Assembly (NCBI RefSeq): GCF_024137025.1 | Contig: NZ_JAMYJR010000054.1 | Location: 1-64,000 of the forward strand | Reading direction: 5' to 3' | Length of the DNA: 64,000 nt | Source of the DNA: Paractinoplanes aksuensis | GTDB taxonomy: Bacteria > Actinomycetota > Actinomycetes > Mycobacteriales > Micromonosporaceae | Part shown: positions 1-8,268 of the stretch, piece by piece | How the letters are laid out: each line of letters begins with the position of its first letter | Position numbering within the stretch: the stretch's first letter is position 1 | Notes under the pieces: generated by a model | Seen by the model: the letters and a program-made list of their open reading frames with translations, nothing else | Databases searched by the model: none | Told to the model about the DNA's origin: nothing | Translations under genes and position numbers: made by a program

Positions 1-95
1 GAAGGCCGAGCGGCGCGCAGAAGGCCGAGCGGCGCGCAGAAGGCCGAGCGGCGCGCAGAAGGCCGAGCGGCGCGCAGAAGGCCGAGCGGCGCGCA
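1..95. repeat. 19-bp tandem repeat, five perfect copies
   Basis: The unit GAAGGCCGAGCGGCGCGCA is repeated five times without a mismatch from the first base of the window, so the array probably continues upstream. A 19-bp period is not a multiple of three, which argues against a repeat protein. The array is followed at 96-180 by GC-rich sequence with no convincing gene. Confidence 0.95.
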
Positions 96-180
96 GGGCG
101 GTTGACCGGCGCCGCACAACGCGCGGACGACAGCGGCGCGACCGCGGGCGGCCGGTGTGAGCGACAGCGCGACCGCAGAA

Positions 181-216
181 AAGCGCCCGCCCCGTCGGAG
201 GACGGGGCGGGCGCTT
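181..216 (-). terminator. intrinsic terminator of the Bax inhibitor-1 gene
   Basis: Perfect 16-bp arms (181-196 and 201-216) are separated by a 4-nt loop. On the minus strand the stem is followed by a TTTT run. It lies 17 bases after the stop codon of the minus-strand gene. Confidence 0.85.
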
Positions 217-233
217 CGAGTGATCGTGCGTTA

Positions 234-1061
234 CTAGTCGTCGCCGCCTTGGAGGAAGCTCAGCAGGCGCAGGATCTCGATGTAGAGCCAGACCAGGCTG
301 ACCAGGATGCCGAACGCGGCCACCCAGGAGTAGCGCTGCGGCAGGCCCATGCGGACGCCCTCTTCGACCTCGTTGAAGCTGAGGATGAAGCTGAGCGCGG
401 CCACCACGATGCAGACGATGCTGAAGATGTAGCCGAGCGGGCCGTTGTCGCGCAGGCCGGTGTTGAAGCCGAACAGCGAGAGCACCAGGTTGATCAGGAT
501 GACCGCGAACAGGCCGCCCATCACGATGATCATGCCGCGCTGGAACTTCGGCGTGGCCCGGATGACCTTGGCCTTGTAGAGGAAGGCCGTCAGGAAGAAG
601 ACGCCGAAGGTGGCGACCACCGCCTGCAGCACGACGCCCTGATAGCCGGCGATCACCGAGAAGACCTTGGAGGCCATGCCGACGAAGACGCCCTCGACGA
701 CCGCGTAGCCCACGATGAGCGCGGGGTTGGCGATCCGCATGAACGAGATGACCAGGCCCAGGACGAGGCCGATCACGGCCGCGCCGATCCAGGCGGCGCC
801 GGTCATCGAGTCGGGGATCACGTTCCACGCCACGACGGCCGAGACGCCGGTGATGCCGAGCAGGGTGACCGTCTTGACGACCACGTCGTCGACCGTCATG
901 GGACGGACGGCGGGAGGGGCGGCAGGGTAGTCCGACGCACCGGGATACGGCTGACCGTAACCCGGGGCGGCACCGGCAGGGCCGTACGCCCCGTACCCGG
1001 CCGTACGCTCCCGCTCGGCCGCCTGGCCGAGGCGCGAGAGCACCGGGTTGGAAGTCTTCAC
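234..1061 (-). CDS. Bax inhibitor-1/YccA-type multispanning membrane protein
   Basis: This 275-aa protein has a Gly/Pro/Tyr-rich cytoplasmic N-terminus (about residues 15-55) and then seven hydrophobic segments. The pattern and length match the Bax inhibitor-1/YccA family, whose members are inner-membrane proteins linked to ion leak and stress. The exact role in actinobacteria is not settled. The GTG start at 1061 is chosen because an AGGGAGG ribosome-binding site sits about 9 nt upstream; an upstream in-frame start at 1133 lacks one. The gene stands alone between a tRNA and its own terminator. Family assignment is confident, function is not. Confidence 0.85.
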   Translation of the reverse strand: MKTSNPVLSRLGQAAERERTAGYGAYGPAGAAPGYGQPYPGASDYPAAPPAVRPMTVDDVVVKTVTLLGITGVSAVVAWNVIPDSMTGAAWIGAAVIGLVLGLVISFMRIANPALIVGYAVVEGVFVGMASKVFSVIAGYQGVVLQAVVATFGVFFLTAFLYKAKVIRATPKFQRGMIIVMGGLFAVILINLVLSLFGFNTGLRDNGPLGYIFSIVCIVVAALSFILSFNEVEEGVRMGLPQRYSWVAAFGILVSLVWLYIEILRLLSFLQGGDD

Positions 1062-1206
1062 TGTGTCCAGCCTCCCTTTGAGGTTGAGGCACGTCTGGCG
1101 TGCCCTACCAGCGTACGGGGTCCGGCTGATCAAGAAAGCCTCGGAATGCTGTGAACAGGCTGAATGTAAGCCCGTCTAAGCGAAACGGAGGCCGCGACAG
1201 GACAGG

Positions 1207-1290
1207 TGCCCGGGGCGGGTCTCGAACCCGCACGCCTGCGTGAGGCAGCCGCTTTTAAGGCGGCCGTGTCTGCCGTTCCACCACCCGGGC
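1207..1290 (-). tRNA. bldA: tRNA-Leu(UAA), bldA type
   Basis: The 84-nt cloverleaf has a GCCCGGG/CCCGGGC acceptor stem, a long variable arm typical of leucine tRNAs, a GTTCGAGAC T-loop, and an anticodon loop CTTAAAA that gives anticodon UAA. The 3' CCA is not encoded (A-CCT follows the stem). In Streptomyces the tRNA reading UUA is bldA, which gates development and secondary metabolism because TTA codons are rare. Calling this a bldA orthologue rests on the anticodon and the GC-rich host. Confidence 0.93.
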
Positions 1291-1353
1291 GGGCCTGGGC
1301 GCGCTACCGTGCGCGGCAACGCTCCCAGGACACCTTATAAGCCCGGGGCCGTC

Positions 1354-2721
1354 TCAGCGTGACCCGGCACCGACCTTGTCGCGGTCGGCTTTCCCGGCCA
1401 CCGGCGGGGTCACTTCGGTGAACTCCTCGCGCGGGGCGTGCAGCTGGTTGAGGGCCACCGTCTCGCGCTTGAACAGCATGGCCAGCGTCCAGTCGGCGAC
1501 CACCCGCGCTTTGCGGTGGAACGACGGGATGTGGCTCACGTGGTACGAGCGGTGCATGAACCACGCGGGCCAGCCCTTGACCTTGATGCCGTAGACGTGC
1601 GCGACACCCTTGCCCAGGCCCAGACCGGCGACACTGCCGATGTACTTGTGCTTGTACTCCTTGGGCTCGCCGCCGAGGACGACCTGCCGGATGTTGTCGG
1701 CCAGCACCCGGGCCTGCCGCACGGCGTGCTGGGCGCTCGGCGAGCACCAGCCGCCGGGGTTGGTCAGGTCGGGCACCTGGGCGCTGTCGCCGGCGCTCCA
1801 CGCGCCCTCGAGCACGTTGCCGTCGCTGTCGGCCACCTGCAGCGTGGGCAGGCAGTTGACGTGACCCTTGGGGCCGCGGGGCAGGTCGGTGTGGTCGAGC
1901 ATGGGCGACGGCTTGACGCCGGCCGTCCAGACCAGGGTCTCGGCCCGGAACTTGTCGCCGTCGGAGAGCTCGATCTCGCCGTCGACGCACGAGTTGAGGA
2001 AGGTGTCCAGACGCAGCGAGATGCCGCGCTTGTCGAGCTCGCGGGCCGCGTACGCGCCCATCTTGGGGCCGACCTCGGGCAGGATCCGGTTGGTGGCCTC
2101 GACCAGGACGAACTTGATCTCGTTCTTGTCGAGTTCCGGGTAGTACTGCATGGCGTCGCGGACGACGTCCTCCATCTCGGCCAGGGCCTCGATGCCGGCG
2201 AAGCCACCGCCGACGAAGACGAAGGTCAGCGCGGCCTTGCGGACCTCGGGGTCGGGCGTGACGGCCGCGACGTCGAGCTGGTCGAGGATGTGGTTACGCA
2301 GGTAGATGGCCTCACCGATGGTCTTGAGGCCGATGCCGCGCTCGCTCAGGCCGGGGATCGGCAGCGTCCGCGAGACCGAGCCCGGGGCCACGATGATGTG
2401 GTCGTAGCTCATCTCGGTGGCCGGGCCCTCGATGGGCTGGATGGTCACCGTCTTGCGTGCGTGCTCCACCTTGGTGACCTCACCGGCCACCACGCGACAC
2501 TTCTTGAGCTCGCGGCGGAGCGGCACGACGCTGTGCCGCGGGGAGATGTTGCCGGCCGCCGCCTCGGGGAGGAACGGCTGGTACGTCATGTGCGGCTGCG
2601 GGTCGATGACAACGACCTCGGCCCGGCGCCGGTTGAGCTTCTTCGACAGGCGCAGGGCGGCGTATAGACCGACGTGCCCTGCACCGACGACGACGATGCG
2701 CTGCGGATTCACATGAGCCAT
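1354..2721 (-). CDS. type II NADH:quinone oxidoreductase-like FAD/NAD(P) oxidoreductase
   Basis: This 455-aa flavoprotein begins with an FAD-binding Rossmann motif GAGHVGLYAA (about residues 11-20). It has a second dinucleotide site VGGGFAGIEALAE near residue 170 and the WTAGVKPSP segment typical of NDH-2 proteins. Such enzymes are peripheral membrane dehydrogenases passing electrons from NADH to menaquinone without pumping protons. The C-terminus carries aromatic/basic stretches compatible with membrane docking. The ATG at 2721 is used; its best ribosome-binding site (GGAGGG) is rather far, about 15 nt, so the start is less certain than the family. Confidence 0.85.
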   Translation of the reverse strand: MAHVNPQRIVVVGAGHVGLYAALRLSKKLNRRRAEVVVIDPQPHMTYQPFLPEAAAGNISPRHSVVPLRRELKKCRVVAGEVTKVEHARKTVTIQPIEGPATEMSYDHIIVAPGSVSRTLPIPGLSERGIGLKTIGEAIYLRNHILDQLDVAAVTPDPEVRKAALTFVFVGGGFAGIEALAEMEDVVRDAMQYYPELDKNEIKFVLVEATNRILPEVGPKMGAYAARELDKRGISLRLDTFLNSCVDGEIELSDGDKFRAETLVWTAGVKPSPMLDHTDLPRGPKGHVNCLPTLQVADSDGNVLEGAWSAGDSAQVPDLTNPGGWCSPSAQHAVRQARVLADNIRQVVLGGEPKEYKHKYIGSVAGLGLGKGVAHVYGIKVKGWPAWFMHRSYHVSHIPSFHRKARVVADWTLAMLFKRETVALNQLHAPREEFTEVTPPVAGKADRDKVGAGSR

Positions 2722-2812
2722 TCTCGCGCGTGACGACCCTCCAGCGCCTCCTGGTGTGATCCTCGTCAAAGCGATTTGTCAAGTGCTATGACACACAAAT
2801 TACCGGGATATT

Positions 2813-3376
2813 TCACGGTCTATGAATGAGCCGTGCTATCAGCAGCGTGGCGGCTGCGGCACCGGCCAGTCCGACCACGGTGGCGAGCAGGAACGGGCCC
2901 CCGGCCAACTGGGCGCTGAGGGCCAGAACGAGCACCGTGAGCACGGCCGAGACAAGGATCACGGCCAGCGCCCGGGCCACCCAGAGCCCCGGCACGTCGA
3001 TGTTGACCACCGAGTCGTACGGCAGAACGGCGGCCAGGGCCGTGAGCGAATGACCCAGGTAGAGAGCCGACGCGATGGTCAGCACCCGCCACAGCTCGAT
3101 CGAGGCGTCCTGGAAGGCGGTGTCGAGCACCCACCCGGTGATCACGGTCAGCGCGGCGAAGGTGGCGCCCCGCCCGCGCGGCGCGAACGCCGGATAAAGG
3201 GCGACCGCCACCAGCGGCACGGAGTATTGCGTGCCGAACAGCTCGATCGGCCAGGCCACCGACATGGCGATGATGCCGCTCACGCCGATGGCGCAGCGCA
3301 CCAGGAACGGCAGCACGGTGGCCCGGGAGAAGACCCGCCGCGCGTTCCCGGCCCGTCGGGTGATCATCGCCAGCAT
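2813..3376 (-). CDS. small multispanning membrane protein, last gene of MoxR/DUF58 operon
   Basis: This 187-aa protein has about five hydrophobic segments, including stretches at residues 25-45, 50-68, 75-95, 112-150 and 155-180. I do not recognise a named family. Its ATG overlaps the DUF58 stop codon (TGATG), so it is translationally coupled to the MoxR/DUF58 genes and probably works in the same membrane complex. A second ATG three codons in is an alternative start. Confidence 0.75.
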   Translation of the reverse strand: MLAMITRRAGNARRVFSRATVLPFLVRCAIGVSGIIAMSVAWPIELFGTQYSVPLVAVALYPAFAPRGRGATFAALTVITGWVLDTAFQDASIELWRVLTIASALYLGHSLTALAAVLPYDSVVNIDVPGLWVARALAVILVSAVLTVLVLALSAQLAGGPFLLATVVGLAGAAAATLLIARLIHRP

Positions 3377-4722
3377 CAGCGCCCCCTCGGCGCCGAGGCG
3401 AGCCGGGACACGTCGCGCAGCACCAGGTCGAGGCTGCCGGCCCCGGCCCAGTCGACGACCGGCACACCGTGTTCCTGCAGCCGGCCCAGCACGTTGCCCC
3501 GCTCGAGCTGCCACAGCCGGGTCGCGACCGGTGTCCACGGGCCACGCACCTCGGGCGCCGCACCGGCCGGCAACGTGTCGACGGCGACCACGTACCGGCC
3601 GAACTGGGCCAGCGAGGCCAGCATGTCGGCCGACCGTGGGTCGATCAGCGGGGTCAGCACCATGACCAGCGCGTCCGACGACACGTGGTGGGCGCCGAAG
3701 TCGTGCTCGTGCTCGAGCGGGTCGGCCCGCACGTCGAGCAGCCATTCCAGGACGGTGAGGTATTGCCGGCGGCCGGTGGCCGGGCGCAGGCGGCGGGCCG
3801 AGGCGCCGAACTCGAGCAGCGAGACCCGGTCGCCGCGCTGCAGGTAGTGCTCGGCGATGGCGGCCGCGGCCCGGACGGTCGTGTCGAGCACCGAGGCGCT
3901 GCCGCCGACCCCGCCCGACAGGCCGACCTCGCCCAGCACGTCGAGCAGCAGCACGACCTCGGCGTCCCGGTCGGACAGGGTCGAAGCGACGTGCAGATCC
4001 CGCGTACGCAGGGAAACCCGCCAGTCGATGCGGCGCAACCGGTCCCCGGGGGCGAAGGGCCGCACCCCGGCCAGCTCGCCGCCCTCGCCCATGCGGCGGG
4101 ACCGGTGGGCGCCGACCAGGCCCGCCGCGGCCGGCATGGCCTCGATCGCGTTGAACGGGTCGGTGACCGGATAGACCCGCACGCCGTGGGCCGGGGTGAG
4201 CACCGGACGGCAGGCCAGCAGTCCACCGCAGGCGGCGACCCGGGCCGCGGCCGGGCCGACGTCCTGCCGGCCCCAGCGCAGCGCGTCGCCGGCCAGGTCG
4301 ACCGCGGCCCACCCGTCGGCCGCCACGGCCACCGCGAAGGGCCGGTCGGCCTGCTCCAGCTTGAGCCAGCGCGAGGTGCGGGCCCGCACGACCACCAGGT
4401 CGTACGGGATGCGGTCGGGGTTGGTGACGGTCACCGAGGCGCTGACCTGGCCCCCCTCGACCAGCAGCTCCTCGTCGGCGTCGATCGTGAGCTCGGGGGT
4501 GGCCCGGGGCATCCGGCGCAGGTGGACGGCGGCGCCGATCGCGAACGGCGCGGCCAGCAGCACGAGGTCGACCCGGCCCAGCGCGACGCCGAGCACCAGC
4601 AGCAGGCCGGTGAGCAGCACGGCCCGGCCCAGGGCCCGGGTCGGCGCCCAGGCCGGACCGCCGCCGGCCTCGGCCACGGCCGGGGGCACGGCTCGGCGCA
4701 GCAGCGGCTCGGGCACGGTCAC
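3376..4722 (-). CDS. DUF58 (VWA-like) domain protein
   Basis: This 448-aa protein has two N-terminal hydrophobic segments (about residues 30-65), an Ig-like region, and the DUF58 signature FAPGDRLRRIDWRVSLRTRD near residue 230. A VWA-like region follows (VVLLLDVLGEVG). DUF58 proteins act with MoxR AAA+ ATPases, probably as metal-binding adaptors in protein assembly. The GTG start overlaps the moxR stop (GTGA). An upstream extension in the same frame would lie inside moxR and is not credible. Confidence 0.9.
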   Translation of the reverse strand: MTVPEPLLRRAVPPAVAEAGGGPAWAPTRALGRAVLLTGLLLVLGVALGRVDLVLLAAPFAIGAAVHLRRMPRATPELTIDADEELLVEGGQVSASVTVTNPDRIPYDLVVVRARTSRWLKLEQADRPFAVAVAADGWAAVDLAGDALRWGRQDVGPAAARVAACGGLLACRPVLTPAHGVRVYPVTDPFNAIEAMPAAAGLVGAHRSRRMGEGGELAGVRPFAPGDRLRRIDWRVSLRTRDLHVASTLSDRDAEVVLLLDVLGEVGLSGGVGGSASVLDTTVRAAAAIAEHYLQRGDRVSLLEFGASARRLRPATGRRQYLTVLEWLLDVRADPLEHEHDFGAHHVSSDALVMVLTPLIDPRSADMLASLAQFGRYVVAVDTLPAGAAPEVRGPWTPVATRLWQLERGNVLGRLQEHGVPVVDWAGAGSLDLVLRDVSRLASAPRGR

Positions 4723-5732
4723 GCCGTGGTGTGGCCGGTGGCGTACGTGGGCAGGGCCCCGCTGGCCGGCGCCGGCGTGGCCTGCAGCACCTCGTCGACC
4801 ACGAACGACGGGTCGACGCGGCGCAGCCACATCTCGGGGCGCAGCGTGATGCGGTGGGCCAGCGCGGGACCGGCCACGTCCTTCACGTCCTCGGGGACCA
4901 CGAAGTCGCGCCCGGCCATCGCGGCCCGGGCCCGGGCCAGCAGCAGCAGGGCCAGCGAGCCGCGCGGGGACGAGCCCACCAGCACCGACGGGTGCTCGCG
5001 GGTGGCCGCGGTCAGCGCCACGATGTAGCGGCCGATCGAGTCCTCGACAGTGACCTCTTCGAGCGCGGCCTGCATCGACTGCAGCGTGCGGGCGTCGACC
5101 ACCGGGGTCAGGAACGTCTCTTCCTGGCGGCGGCTCATGCGGCGCTGCAGGACCTCCCACTCCTCCTCGGCGGTCGGATAGCCGAACGAGACGCGCAGCA
5201 TGAACCGGTCGAGCTGGGCCTCGGGCAGGGGGTACGTGCCCTCGTACTCGATGGGGTTGGCGGTGGCCAGGACGTGGAAGGGCGGGTCGAGACGGTAGGT
5301 GACGCCCTCGACCGACACCTGCTTCTCCTGCATGGCCTCGAGCAGCGCGGACTGGGTCTTGGGCGGCGTCCGGTTGATCTCGTCGGCCAGCAGCATGTTG
5401 GTGAAGACCGGGCCGGCCCGGAAGGCGAAGTCGCCCTTGCGCTGGTCGTACAGGAAAGAGCCGGTCACGTCGGCCGGAAGCAGGTCGGGGGTGAACTGCA
5501 GGCGGCGGAAGTCGAGACCGAGCGCCTGCGCGAACGAGCGGGCGGTCAGCGTCTTGCCCAGGCCCGGCAGGTCTTCGAGCAGCACGTGACCGCCCGCGAG
5601 GATGCCGGCCAGCACCAGCTCGAGCGAGTCGCGCTTGCCGACCACGACGCTGCCCACCGTATCGAGCACCGCACCGGCCAGCCGGCCCACCTCGTACGGG
5701 GGTAGGGCCTGCACGCCTGACTCCGTCACCAT
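4719..5732 (-). CDS. moxR: MoxR-family AAA+ ATPase
   Basis: This 337-aa ATPase has Walker A (DLPGLGKT), Walker B (LLADEINR), sensor-1 (ATANPIE) and a C-terminal AAA lid. MoxR proteins are chaperone-like ATPases that insert cofactors or assemble complexes together with VWA/DUF58 partners, which are encoded immediately downstream. The ATG at 5732 is preceded by AGAAGG at suitable spacing. It follows the preceding gene by 10 nt in a minus-strand operon. Confidence 0.95.
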   Translation of the reverse strand: MVTESGVQALPPYEVGRLAGAVLDTVGSVVVGKRDSLELVLAGILAGGHVLLEDLPGLGKTLTARSFAQALGLDFRRLQFTPDLLPADVTGSFLYDQRKGDFAFRAGPVFTNMLLADEINRTPPKTQSALLEAMQEKQVSVEGVTYRLDPPFHVLATANPIEYEGTYPLPEAQLDRFMLRVSFGYPTAEEEWEVLQRRMSRRQEETFLTPVVDARTLQSMQAALEEVTVEDSIGRYIVALTAATREHPSVLVGSSPRGSLALLLLARARAAMAGRDFVVPEDVKDVAGPALAHRITLRPEMWLRRVDPSFVVDEVLQATPAPASGALPTYATGHTTA

Positions 5733-5742
5733 TGCACCCTTC

Positions 5743-6327
5743 TCACAGTCGTTCCAGGACGTCCACGTAGGACTCCAGGTCACGCGTCTTCAGCCGGGGT
5801 CGCCCCCGGTCGTGCAGCGCGGCCCAGAGCGGGTCACCGAGCAGTTCACGGGCCCGGCGGGGGTCGGTCTCGCGGGTGATGCCGTGGCGCAGCCGCAGCC
5901 GTTCGTCGGCCATCTCGGCCAGCACCGGCAGAACGTTACGCGCATACGATTCGTCGTCGGCCTGGGCCCGTTCGAGGCTGCGCTCCCACCGGCGGACGGC
6001 GGCGCGCATCGAGTCGGTGCCGGCCGTGTTGTCGGAGCTGCCGCGCCGGTCGGACCGTTTCGGCGCCGGTGGCGGGCGGACCTCGGCCACGGCCAGCAGC
6101 ACCAGCCGCAGCCCGGTCAGCGCGGCCACCACGAACAGGATCGAGATCTCGGTGTCGGCCACCCGCAGCGCCGCCACCACGACCGCGGTGGACAAGCCGA
6201 TCAGCAGCAGGTTGCGCAGCACCCAGGCCACCCACGAGCGCCGCCGCGGCGGCGGTGCGGGCTCGTCGGCCACCACGACCTGCTCACGGCCGCCGCCGAA
6301 CAGGTCGTCGAGACCGCCGGTGGTCAC
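5743..6327 (-). CDS. membrane protein of the MoxR/DUF58 operon, unrecognised
   Basis: This 194-aa protein has two transmembrane segments (about residues 33-52 and 58-78) flanked by an acidic N-terminus and a charged C-terminal domain of about 110 residues rich in Arg, Glu and Leu. The C-terminal domain is probably cytoplasmic and helical. The GTG start overlaps the stop of the DUF4129 gene (GTGA). No family is recognised. Position between DUF4129 and moxR suggests a structural partner of that system. Confidence 0.78.
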   Translation of the reverse strand: MTTGGLDDLFGGGREQVVVADEPAPPPRRRSWVAWVLRNLLLIGLSTAVVVAALRVADTEISILFVVAALTGLRLVLLAVAEVRPPPAPKRSDRRGSSDNTAGTDSMRAAVRRWERSLERAQADDESYARNVLPVLAEMADERLRLRHGITRETDPRRARELLGDPLWAALHDRGRPRLKTRDLESYVDVLERL

Positions 6328-7010
6328 GCGCTCACCCCCGCGCCGAGGTCGGCCCGCAGCCGTTCCAGGGCCGACCGGGCCTGGCTGCGCATCTGGTCGT
6401 CGACCGTGTGGGTGGCGTAGCGGGCCTGGCGGTAGACCTCGAGCAGCGCGGCCAGCACCCGCGCGTCGACCTGTTGCTCGCGCAGCAGGCGGCCGACCAG
6501 GTCGGTCGGGCTGTCGCCGGGGTGGCGCGGGGTTCCGGCCGCGGCGGCCGCCTGTTCGAGCCGGACCCAGCAGGCGATCACGGCCCGGCGCGGGTCGCGG
6601 TCGGTGTCGGAGAGCTCCTCGAGGCCGGCGTCGAGCGCGGCCACCAGCTCTTCGGCCGTGCGGGGCTGGTTGTCGCGGCGCTTGCGGCGGTCGTTCCGGC
6701 CCGAGCGCCGCCGCCGATCGCGCACCAGCGAATAGATGAGCAGGCCGACCACGACCAGCACGATCAGGCCGACGACGGCCAGGGCCACCTTGTCGATCCA
6801 GTCGGGCAGGCCCTGCGCGGCCTCGGGCGGCGGGGGCGGCGACTGGAACGAGGGCCGGGCGGTGGGCAGCAGCGGCGCCTGCGAGGCCGGCTCGTCCCGG
6901 GCGATCTGGTCGAGCTGGGGCTCGGAGCGGGTGGCGGCCAGCGCGGTGCCCGAGAGCAGCACGAGGACGGCGGCCAAGGGCCACCACCGTCGCACCAGTG
7001 CGAGCGCCAT
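6324..7010 (-). CDS. DUF4129 domain membrane protein
   Basis: This 228-aa protein starts with a signal-anchor (about residues 6-26), then a Pro-rich extracytoplasmic loop and a second strong transmembrane helix (about residues 74-95). A basic stretch and a C-terminal helical domain follow (AVIACWVRLEQAAAAAG...PTDLVGRLL). This matches DUF4129, usually found beside MoxR and DUF58 genes and, in other contexts, with transglutaminase-like proteins. It lies 12 nt after the uracil-DNA glycosylase gene. Confidence 0.85.
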   Translation of the reverse strand: MALALVRRWWPLAAVLVLLSGTALAATRSEPQLDQIARDEPASQAPLLPTARPSFQSPPPPPEAAQGLPDWIDKVALAVVGLIVLVVVGLLIYSLVRDRRRRSGRNDRRKRRDNQPRTAEELVAALDAGLEELSDTDRDPRRAVIACWVRLEQAAAAAGTPRHPGDSPTDLVGRLLREQQVDARVLAALLEVYRQARYATHTVDDQMRSQARSALERLRADLGAGVSA

Positions 7011-7022
7011 CCGCTTCTTTCC

Positions 7023-7760
7023 CTAGATTCCGGCCCGCTGCTTCGCTTCGGTGAAGACGTCGTCGAGCATGGCCGGGGTGAGCTTACCGGTGAAGGTGTT
7101 CTGCTGGCTGACATGGAAGCAGCCGAGCAGATCGGGCACACCCGGTTGGCTGACCAGCCGCCCGTGGCCGAACTTCGGCCGGGGTACGGGCGGCTTCACG
7201 CCGTACACGTGGGTCATCGCCGGCCACCACGCCTGCCAGGCGAAAGCGCCCAGCGCGACCACCACCCGCACGGTCGGGCGGATCAGTTCCAGCTCGCGGT
7301 GCACCCACGGGGCGCAGGTGTCGCGCTCGATCGGCAGCGGTTTGTTGTCGGGCGGGGCGCACCGGACGGCGGCGAAGATCCGCAGGTCGGTCAGCGCCAG
7401 CCCGTCGTCGGCCGACACGCTGGTGGGCTGGTTGGCCAGCCCGGCCCGGTGCAGCGCGGCGAAGAGCACGTCGCCCGAGCGGTCGCCGGTGAAGATGCGG
7501 CCGGTGCGGTTGCCGCCGTGCGCGGCCGGGGCCAGCCCGAGGATGGCGATCCGGGCGTCGGCCGGGCCGAAGCCGGGCACCGGGCGGCCCCAGTAGTCCT
7601 GGTCGCGGAAGGCGGCCCGCTTGGTGACGGCGACCTCCTCACGCCAGGCGACCAGGCGCGGGCAGGCGAAACAGTCCGCTATGCCGGCGTCCAGCACGCT
7701 GAGCGAGGCGGCCCCGGCCGCGGCGGCCGAGACCTCTTCGGGCGTACGGGAAAGGCCCAC
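7023..7760 (-). CDS. family 5 (UdgB-type) uracil-DNA glycosylase
   Basis: The protein removes uracil and deaminated purines from DNA at the start of base-excision repair. It shows a CFACP pair near residue 30 and further Cys at RCAPPDNKP and DTCAPW, consistent with a [4Fe-4S] cluster. Motif A reads GLAPAAHGGNRTGR, typical of family 5, where the usual catalytic Asp/Asn position is Ala. The late motif is CFHVSQQNT. The GTG at 7760 avoids overlapping the upstream stop; a GTG at 7787 is an alternative. It probably heads or feeds the DUF4129/MoxR operon. Confidence 0.88.
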   Translation of the reverse strand: MGLSRTPEEVSAAAAGAASLSVLDAGIADCFACPRLVAWREEVAVTKRAAFRDQDYWGRPVPGFGPADARIAILGLAPAAHGGNRTGRIFTGDRSGDVLFAALHRAGLANQPTSVSADDGLALTDLRIFAAVRCAPPDNKPLPIERDTCAPWVHRELELIRPTVRVVVALGAFAWQAWWPAMTHVYGVKPPVPRPKFGHGRLVSQPGVPDLLGCFHVSQQNTFTGKLTPAMLDDVFTEAKQRAGI

Positions 7761-7765
7761 CCCGG

Positions 7766-8191
7766 TCAGGCCTTGGGGCGCAGGCACAGCACGTAGCCGT
7801 CGTCCTTGCTGTTGGCGAAGACGTAGAACACTTCCTCGGCCTTGAAGAACTTGTCGCAGGCCTTGCTCTGGGTCGAGCCCTCGCCGTCGACCCGGGCCAC
7901 GACGGCGAACTTCGCCTCGTCCGAGGAGCAGTCGACGACCTCGGCCCCCGTCTCGGTCGTGCCCTCGTTCTTCACTTCCTGGTCCGAGGCGATGCAGTCA
8001 CCGGCCTTGGCGTCGCTCGCGCCGTCGCCGCCGAGCAGCAGGGACGACAGCGCGTAGACCCCGAGCGCCACGATGATCGCGACGACGACCGCCCCGACCA
8101 CCTTGAGCACGTTGGTCTTCTTCGACGGCAGTTCGGGCGGCCGGACGTCGGTGGCGAGCGGGAAGCCGGGACGGTCAACCGGGTTGGTCAC
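7766..8191 (-). CDS. membrane-anchored LppU/SCO3897-like small protein
   Basis: This 141-aa protein has a cytoplasmic N-terminus with PELPSKK, one transmembrane helix (about residues 30-52) and a small extracytoplasmic domain with four Cys (AGDCI, VDCSSDEAKFAV, ACDKF, CLRPK), probably paired in disulfides. The pattern resembles the LppU/SCO3897 group of actinobacterial proteins of unknown function. The GTG start at 8191 has GAGAGGAAC upstream. Confidence 0.75.
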   Translation of the reverse strand: MTNPVDRPGFPLATDVRPPELPSKKTNVLKVVGAVVVAIIVALGVYALSSLLLGGDGASDAKAGDCIASDQEVKNEGTTETGAEVVDCSSDEAKFAVVARVDGEGSTQSKACDKFFKAEEVFYVFANSKDDGYVLCLRPKA

Positions 8192-8268
8192 AGCAGGTGT
8201 TCCTCTCGAGTGCCGGCCGGGGGGGGTGGGGCCGGTCGCCGGAGGAACAGTAACGATTCTGTCTGCGC

